NCBI GenBank assembly: GCA_024330265.1
Contig: JANDLT010000045.1
Location: 1-39,974 of the forward strand
Origin: Pyrinomonadaceae bacterium MAG19_C2-C3
Lineage (GTDB): Bacteria; Acidobacteriota; Blastocatellia; Pyrinomonadales; Pyrinomonadaceae
DNA: 39,974 nt
Reading direction: 5' to 3'
Of the stretch, positions 36,220 to 39,974 are shown in pieces. The stretch's first letter is position 1. Each line of letters starts with the position of its first letter. Both the position numbers and the translations under genes were made by a program. Below the pieces are notes generated by a model. That model was given only the letters and a program-made list of their open reading frames with translations. It did not search any database and was not told where the DNA came from.

Positions 36220-36603
36220 TTACTTCGATGATACGACGGGCGGTTTCGCGTCTCGCGTGTTGTCAACGTCTTGCGGCGCATTATATGTCGCATCGTGCAT
36301 CGTGCGTATAAACTCATCGAACGCGGTGTCAACCTGATTCACCAGTTCCACATCATGCGCGACATCGTGCGATGCGAAACGGTCAAACGCATCTTCGATG
36401 GCAAGCGGCGTCATGCTTTGCCACGACGCCTGTTGACGGGCTTTCGCCAGATGACGCGCATTGAGACGGGCGGCGAGGCGGTCTTCATCGGCGCGTGCGC
36501 GCTCCGCATCGCGTCGCACACGGTAGTCGTAGCGCACGGTCAAAACCAAAGCCAGACCGACCACGACCAGAACCGCCGGAAGAATGAATATCACCCAATC
36601 CAT
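36220..36603 (-). CDS. Single-pass membrane protein in the permease run
   Basis: A 127-residue protein with one N-terminal membrane helix (VIFILPAVLVVVGLALVLTV) followed by a basic, helical segment rich in Ala and Arg (RRDAERARADEDRLAARLNA) and an acidic C-terminal half. The topology suggests an anchored helical domain, inside or outside the membrane. No family is recognised. It is flanked on both sides by MacB-type permeases on the same strand, so it may be an accessory subunit. The ATG at 36603 is 16 nt from a GTGGATA hairpin and has no Shine-Dalgarno nearby; TAGGA occurs at the far foot of that hairpin. Confidence 0.65.
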   Translation of the reverse strand: MDWVIFILPAVLVVVGLALVLTVRYDYRVRRDAERARADEDRLAARLNARHLAKARQQASWQSMTPLAIEDAFDRFASHDVAHDVELVNQVDTAFDEFIRTMHDATYNAPQDVDNTRDAKPPVVSSK

Positions 36604-36612
36604 AACTTAAAA

Positions 36613-36681
36613 ACAGTGGATAACGGATAGTGGATAGTGGATAGTTAAAAACATCCTTCTTCACTATCCACTATCCGTTAT
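36613..36681. repeat. Inverted repeat of GTGGATA/TAACGGA units
   Basis: A 19-bp perfect pair (36620-36638 and 36663-36681) lies within a longer left array (36613-36645); the loop is GTTAAAAACATCCTTCTTC-like. It separates permease copy 4 (stop 2 nt away) from the 127-residue protein gene. Confidence 0.9.
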
Positions 36682-36683
36682 TC

Positions 36684-37925
36684 CTACTCGGAGCGAAGCG
36701 CGTCAATCGGATTGAGGCGCGCCGCTTTCCACGCCGGACTGATGCCGCTGATGATGCCGACGAGCGAGGAAACACCGACGCCTAAGACCGCCGACCAGAG
36801 ACTTATCAACAAAGGAAATTTAAGCGCGAGTGAGAGCGCGAACGCGAGCGCGAATCCGGCGATGACACCGATTAAACCGCCGATTGCCGTGAGCATCACA
36901 GATTCGATTAAGAACTGTTGTAACACATCAACGCGCCGCGCTCCCAACGCTTTGCGAATCCCGATTTCCCGCGTTCTTTCGGTGACGGAAACGAGCATGA
37001 TATTCATCACGACGATGCCGCCGACGACAAGGGAAATCGCCGCGACGCCGATGGTGACAAGGTAGATGTTCGCCGTCGCCTTGCGATACAGGTCAAGGAA
37101 AACGTCTTGCGTCTCAAGCGAAAACCCGTCATCTTCATCATGGAAATCGCGCCCGCGTCTGGTGCGTAAAATCGTTTGTACTTGGTCTTGCGCGTCCGCG
37201 AGTTGTGAAGTCTCAGAAACTTGGACTTGAATCGCAATGGACTCTTTCGTCCCGAATTGAAGCTTATAAGCCGGGTACGGAATCAACACGAACGAATCGC
37301 GCGAGAAGCCGAAGATGTTGCCCAAGCGTTCCGCGACGCCGACGATTGTGTACAGACGGTCGGCAACGCGAAGTCGTCGCCCGATAATCGCATCGGGCGG
37401 CGCACCACTGAAAACATTTTCGACCACATCCGCTCCGACGACACATACATTACTCGCCCCCACCGTTTCGCCTTCCGTCCAAGCGCGCCCGAACTCAACC
37501 GTGATGTCGTCAATCTCAAACATCGAATCGGTCAGCCCACGAATCGCCACGCCTTCGCTCAAACGCTCGCCCGCCTTAATCGTCCCGAAATTATTAACCG
37601 CGACACCCGTCCGCCAACACGCCGCACACCTGCGCGCGACCGCTTCATAATCGGCATCCGTCACATCCTTACGCTTATTAAACCGAATCGCATCCTCACG
37701 CGACAACACAATCTGCGGACGCTTCGTGACGCTAAACACCGTCGAACCCTGCGACGAGAAAGTCGAAGCGACCGTGTAATCCAAACCCTTGATAATCGTC
37801 ACCACCGAGATGACCGCCGCGACGCCGACCACGACGCCGACAAGCGTCAGCGCGGTGCGAAGTTTATTAGCCCGCAAACTCGATGCGGCGATGCGGAAGG
37901 ATTCGATGAAGGGGGAGAAGTGCAT
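36684..37925 (-). CDS. MacB/FtsX-family ABC transporter permease (copy 4)
   Basis: A 413-residue permease, the first gene of the run in transcription order. It has the N-terminal helix TALTLVGVVVGVAAVISVVTI, a periplasmic core in which a CAAC pair occurs (near residue 100), and three C-terminal helices. The FtsX block is MNIMLVSVTERTREIGIRKALGARR and the end AWKAARLNPIDALRSE. The ATG at 37925 has no clear Shine-Dalgarno. The promoter must lie in the 195-bp gap shared with the divergent secreted-protein gene. It is the most divergent of the four at the C-terminal helix region. No MacB-type ATPase is within the window on either side. Confidence 0.9.
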   Translation of the reverse strand: MHFSPFIESFRIAASSLRANKLRTALTLVGVVVGVAAVISVVTIIKGLDYTVASTFSSQGSTVFSVTKRPQIVLSREDAIRFNKRKDVTDADYEAVARRCAACWRTGVAVNNFGTIKAGERLSEGVAIRGLTDSMFEIDDITVEFGRAWTEGETVGASNVCVVGADVVENVFSGAPPDAIIGRRLRVADRLYTIVGVAERLGNIFGFSRDSFVLIPYPAYKLQFGTKESIAIQVQVSETSQLADAQDQVQTILRTRRGRDFHDEDDGFSLETQDVFLDLYRKATANIYLVTIGVAAISLVVGGIVVMNIMLVSVTERTREIGIRKALGARRVDVLQQFLIESVMLTAIGGLIGVIAGFALAFALSLALKFPLLISLWSAVLGVGVSSLVGIISGISPAWKAARLNPIDALRSE

Positions 37926-38120
37926 TGTAGTAAAACGATGATTTAACTTAGCTTTTGATGCAGATTTAGTGAGGTTTGAAAAAGCAATAATTTAACGCAG
38001 AATTACATTGACTTGGTTAAAAGTTAAGCATAATGTGCGGTTTCAAGAGTATCCCTCGCCCGTGTTCGTAACCTCTTTACATTTTCCACGAATGTAATTA
38101 CCGAGCCGAAAGGATTAAGG

Positions 38121-38882
38121 ATGATGAAGTACGCTATGAAAAAACCGCACATCTTGACAATTTTAGGCGTGGTCTTTTCCGTCGGAACTGTTTGCTTGCT
38201 GCTTCTGACGGCGATAGCGGCGACGCAGCAGACTCCTAAAATAACTATTCACGGGCAACAAGGAACGCCGATAGTCATATCTGCACAATATGTGGACGCA
38301 AGCACGCCAACAAAGCCTATCTTTATTTATGTCTTGGCGAACGTAAGCACTAAGCCTATTCGTGCTTATACTATCAAGCACGAAGTAAGCTATGGGGACG
38401 CCCAATATAAGTCGCACGGTGCTAACTCAGTGCAGCTACCTTCGATAAGCCAAGCATTACTGCCAAACCGGTCTAGACAGGAAGAAGGGGGCGGCGAGAC
38501 AAGGTACAGCCAACCCGTGAATGAGATTGCGCTTTCTGTTGACTTCGTAGAGTTTGCGGACGGCACGACTTGGGGCGAAGACGAGTATAAGTTTGCTGAG
38601 AAACTCGCCGGAGTGCGCGCCGGAGGTAAGGCGGCACTCAAGAAATTTCGGGAGAAGTTAAACAAAGGCGGGTTAGATGCACTCGTTGAGGTTCTCACAC
38701 AAGATGATATAACCGCACCCGACATTTTGAATGGCTCGCAAGAGCGGAAAGATGGCTTTGAGACAGGAGTTTCAGTTATTCGTCATCGCTTAAAGCAGGC
38801 GAAAGATAAAGGTGGCTTGGAAGCCGTAACGAGAGAATTGGCGAAGCCGTTCGACGCTTCAGAGGGGAGAGAGCAAAGATGA
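38121..38882 (+). CDS. Secreted protein of unknown function, tandem paralogue A
   Basis: A 253-residue exported protein. AAAGGA is correctly spaced before the ATG at 38121. A signal peptide or anchor (ILTILGVVFSVGTVCLLLLTAIAA) is followed by a beta-rich domain (about 40-150) with PIVISAQYVD and IFIYVLANVSTKPIRAYTI, and then a conserved block, LSVDFVEFADGTTWGEDEY, continuing to KLAGVRAGGKAAL. The C-terminal third is helical and basic. The same block occurs in the next gene, so the two are paralogues. No known family is recognised. The stop overlaps an ATG (ATGA) of a 10-codon ORF. Confidence 0.75.
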   Translation: MMKYAMKKPHILTILGVVFSVGTVCLLLLTAIAATQQTPKITIHGQQGTPIVISAQYVDASTPTKPIFIYVLANVSTKPIRAYTIKHEVSYGDAQYKSHGANSVQLPSISQALLPNRSRQEEGGGETRYSQPVNEIALSVDFVEFADGTTWGEDEYKFAEKLAGVRAGGKAALKKFREKLNKGGLDALVEVLTQDDITAPDILNGSQERKDGFETGVSVIRHRLKQAKDKGGLEAVTRELAKPFDASEGREQR

Positions 38883-38911
38883 ACCGACACCTTGTTTTCG
38901 CGTTTATTTGA
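38879..38911 (+). other. Overlapping tiny ORF after paralogue A
   Basis: ATG at 38879 overlaps the stop of the preceding gene (ATGA) and encodes MNRHLVFAFI before a TGA. It looks like the start of a signal peptide. An equivalent ORF follows paralogue B. It could be the truncated beginning of a lost second gene, or a coupled micropeptide. Confidence 0.35.
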
Positions 38912-38973
38912 GTTACAAAATTATTGACTCAGGTAGATATGAGGAATAGACTTTGCCGCATCTTGCGCTTACC

Positions 38974-38996
38974 AACACATCAATTCCTGATGTGTT
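38974..38996. terminator. Small hairpin between the paralogues
   Basis: AACACATCA (38974-38982) pairs perfectly with TGATGTGTT (38988-38996) around a 5-nt loop. It lies in the 158-bp gap after paralogue A, but no U-run follows, so the terminator call is weak. Confidence 0.4.
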
Positions 38997-39040
38997 ATTC
39001 AACAATCGTATATCCGATAAGTATCAGTTGAGAGGGGTTT

Positions 39041-39892
39041 ATGAAAGCACAATTTCCCAACAAACAATTAACAGCCCTAAAACTTTTGATAAGTAAGTTT
39101 CCTATAAAAAAATACACATGCATGTATAAAAAGCGATGGCTAACACTACTCTCAAGTTTAGTATTGATTGGTTCTTTATTCCTTTTTGTCTCAACTGCAC
39201 AAGAGCTTTGGGCTACTGTCAGAGTTCAAGCTGCCCGTGTCGAAGTACAAACACAAGCAAACTCGCCAATTCTTATTACTTCTATCAGTATTGTTCCTTC
39301 AGACCCTAAAGCACCTACGTTCGGGTATGAAGTTGTCAATGTTGGTTCTAAAGCTATCAGTGCCTATGTGGTTCGGCACGATACCTATGACGGAGATGTA
39401 CAAAGCGGCGGGAGCGGAATGACATTTAAGTCAATGTGGTCATTTAATTCGCTTCTTCATCCATATGCAAGACATGACGAGACCTTCGCCGGAGTGACGT
39501 ATGGAACAGACATAAGCAAGATTGTTCTATCGGTTGACTTCGTAGAATTTGCTGACGGCAGTACATGGGGGGCAGATACTTTTCAAACGTCAGAGAAACT
39601 AGCCGGAAGACGCGCTGGAGGACGTGCAGTCATTAAGAAACTTCGTGACATACGCAAAGTGAGTGGCTTAAAGACAGTTTCCGATACCATAGAGAGCGAT
39701 ACTAATCCTCTCCCTGTCGTTACTATTACCACTGCTGAAATGGAGAAGTCACAACTTTGGAAAGAGGGGTTTGACGAGGGTGTAAGAATCGTGCGCGTTA
39801 GACTCAAGAACGCGCACCGCAAAGGCGGTTCAATCGCAATGGAAGTAGAACTATCCAAGCAATACGATGTTTCGGAAGAAAGGCAAAGATAA
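39041..39892 (+). CDS. Secreted protein of unknown function, tandem paralogue B
   Basis: A 283-residue paralogue of the preceding protein, AT-richer in base use. AGGGG sits just before the ATG at 39041; the second Met at 39122 directly precedes the hydrophobic anchor (WLTLLSSLVLIGSLFLFVS) but has no ribosome site, so the first 27 residues may be real or not. The conserved block LSVDFVEFADGSTWGADTF and KLAGRRAGGRAVIKKLR aligns with paralogue A, as does the C-terminal helical EGFDEGVRIVRVRLKNA. No enzymatic motif is visible. The TAA stop shares its last A with the ATG of a 16-codon ORF. The gene may be part of a longer array beyond the window. Confidence 0.75.
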   Translation: MKAQFPNKQLTALKLLISKFPIKKYTCMYKKRWLTLLSSLVLIGSLFLFVSTAQELWATVRVQAARVEVQTQANSPILITSISIVPSDPKAPTFGYEVVNVGSKAISAYVVRHDTYDGDVQSGGSGMTFKSMWSFNSLLHPYARHDETFAGVTYGTDISKIVLSVDFVEFADGSTWGADTFQTSEKLAGRRAGGRAVIKKLRDIRKVSGLKTVSDTIESDTNPLPVVTITTAEMEKSQLWKEGFDEGVRIVRVRLKNAHRKGGSIAMEVELSKQYDVSEERQR

Positions 39893-39942
39893 TGAACTAC
39901 CGACTCATTATTACGATTTCTTTCATTGTTCCAGCACGCTAG
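39892..39942 (+). other. Overlapping tiny ORF after paralogue B
   Basis: ATG at 39892 overlaps the TAA of paralogue B and encodes MNYRLIITISFIVPAR, a signal-peptide-like sequence, before a TAG. It mirrors the tiny ORF after paralogue A in position, overlap and first residues (MN, then Leu at position 5). Confidence 0.35.
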
Positions 39943-39951
39943 TTGAAACTA

Positions 39952-39966
39952 TGCGCTTTCAGCGCA
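39952..39966. terminator. Short hairpin near the window end
   Basis: TGCGCT (39952-39957) pairs with AGCGCA (39961-39966) around a 3-nt loop, after paralogue B. The following CTTTA-like U-run is weak and the window ends. Confidence 0.35.
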
Positions 39967-39974
39967 AGACTTTA

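Noticed and set aside
37205..37946. 241-codon plus-strand frame across permease copy 4
   Set aside because: It is the antisense shadow of a clearly conserved permease gene, full of Arg and Thr, with no family pattern.

Overview
The window reads as a chromosomal segment of an Acidobacteriota bacterium, most likely class Blastocatellia. This is inferred from gene content: a bacillithiol locus (YpdA-like reductase and BshC), endonuclease-type MutL, a PEP-CTERM surface protein, a propionyl-CoA/methylmalonyl-CoA mutase pathway, a run of MacB-type permeases and a moderately high GC core. No sequence search was possible. No rRNA, tRNA, CRISPR array, prophage or intact insertion sequence was seen.

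Layout. 1-1.6 kb: a frameshifted M43 metalloprotease remnant and a secreted beta-helix protein. 1.7-5.7 kb: YpdA-like reductase and PhzF-like isomerase (minus) facing bshC (plus). 5.9-8.0 kb: mutL. 8.1-14.0 kb: minus-strand run of peroxiredoxin, pfkA, greA, CDP-alcohol phosphatidyltransferase, a DUF3592-like protein, biotin carboxylase and biotin carrier protein. 14.2-21.6 kb: PEP-CTERM protein, rRNA methyltransferase, S41 protease, glycosyltransferase, pdxJ and ruvB. 21.6-24.2 kb: an accessory island with a poly-G promoter candidate, a small four-cysteine secreted protein and a large helical secreted protein. 24.3-28.7 kb: atpC, atpD, a 94-residue protein and the methylmalonyl-CoA mutase large subunit. 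28.8-32.1 kb: two Opp-type ATPases and two membrane proteins. 32.2-37.9 kb: four paralogous FtsX/MacB permeases with a small membrane protein, all minus. 38.1 kb to the end: two tandem paralogous secreted proteins of unknown function, each overlapped by a tiny ORF.

The most striking feature is a dispersed family of intergenic inverted repeats, at least ten clear copies. The arms are tandem units of about 7 bp (GTGGATA, GTGGTCA, GTAGGCA, GGAGYCA). Arms vary between copies but are nearly perfect complements within a copy, and loops are shared between copies. The elements abut stop and start codons, sometimes supply the stop codon, and often leave the next gene without an adjacent Shine-Dalgarno. 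Before atpC and greA an AAAGGAGG sits at the foot of the hairpin, so folding would bring it about 6-8 nt from the start codon.

Functionally, the thiol genes (YpdA-like, BshC, a single-Cys peroxiredoxin) point to bacillithiol redox chemistry. Biotin carboxylase, biotin carrier and mutase point to propionyl-CoA/methylmalonyl-CoA flow. The permeases, Yip1-like protein, S41 protease, glycosyltransferase and PEP-CTERM protein point to envelope biogenesis.
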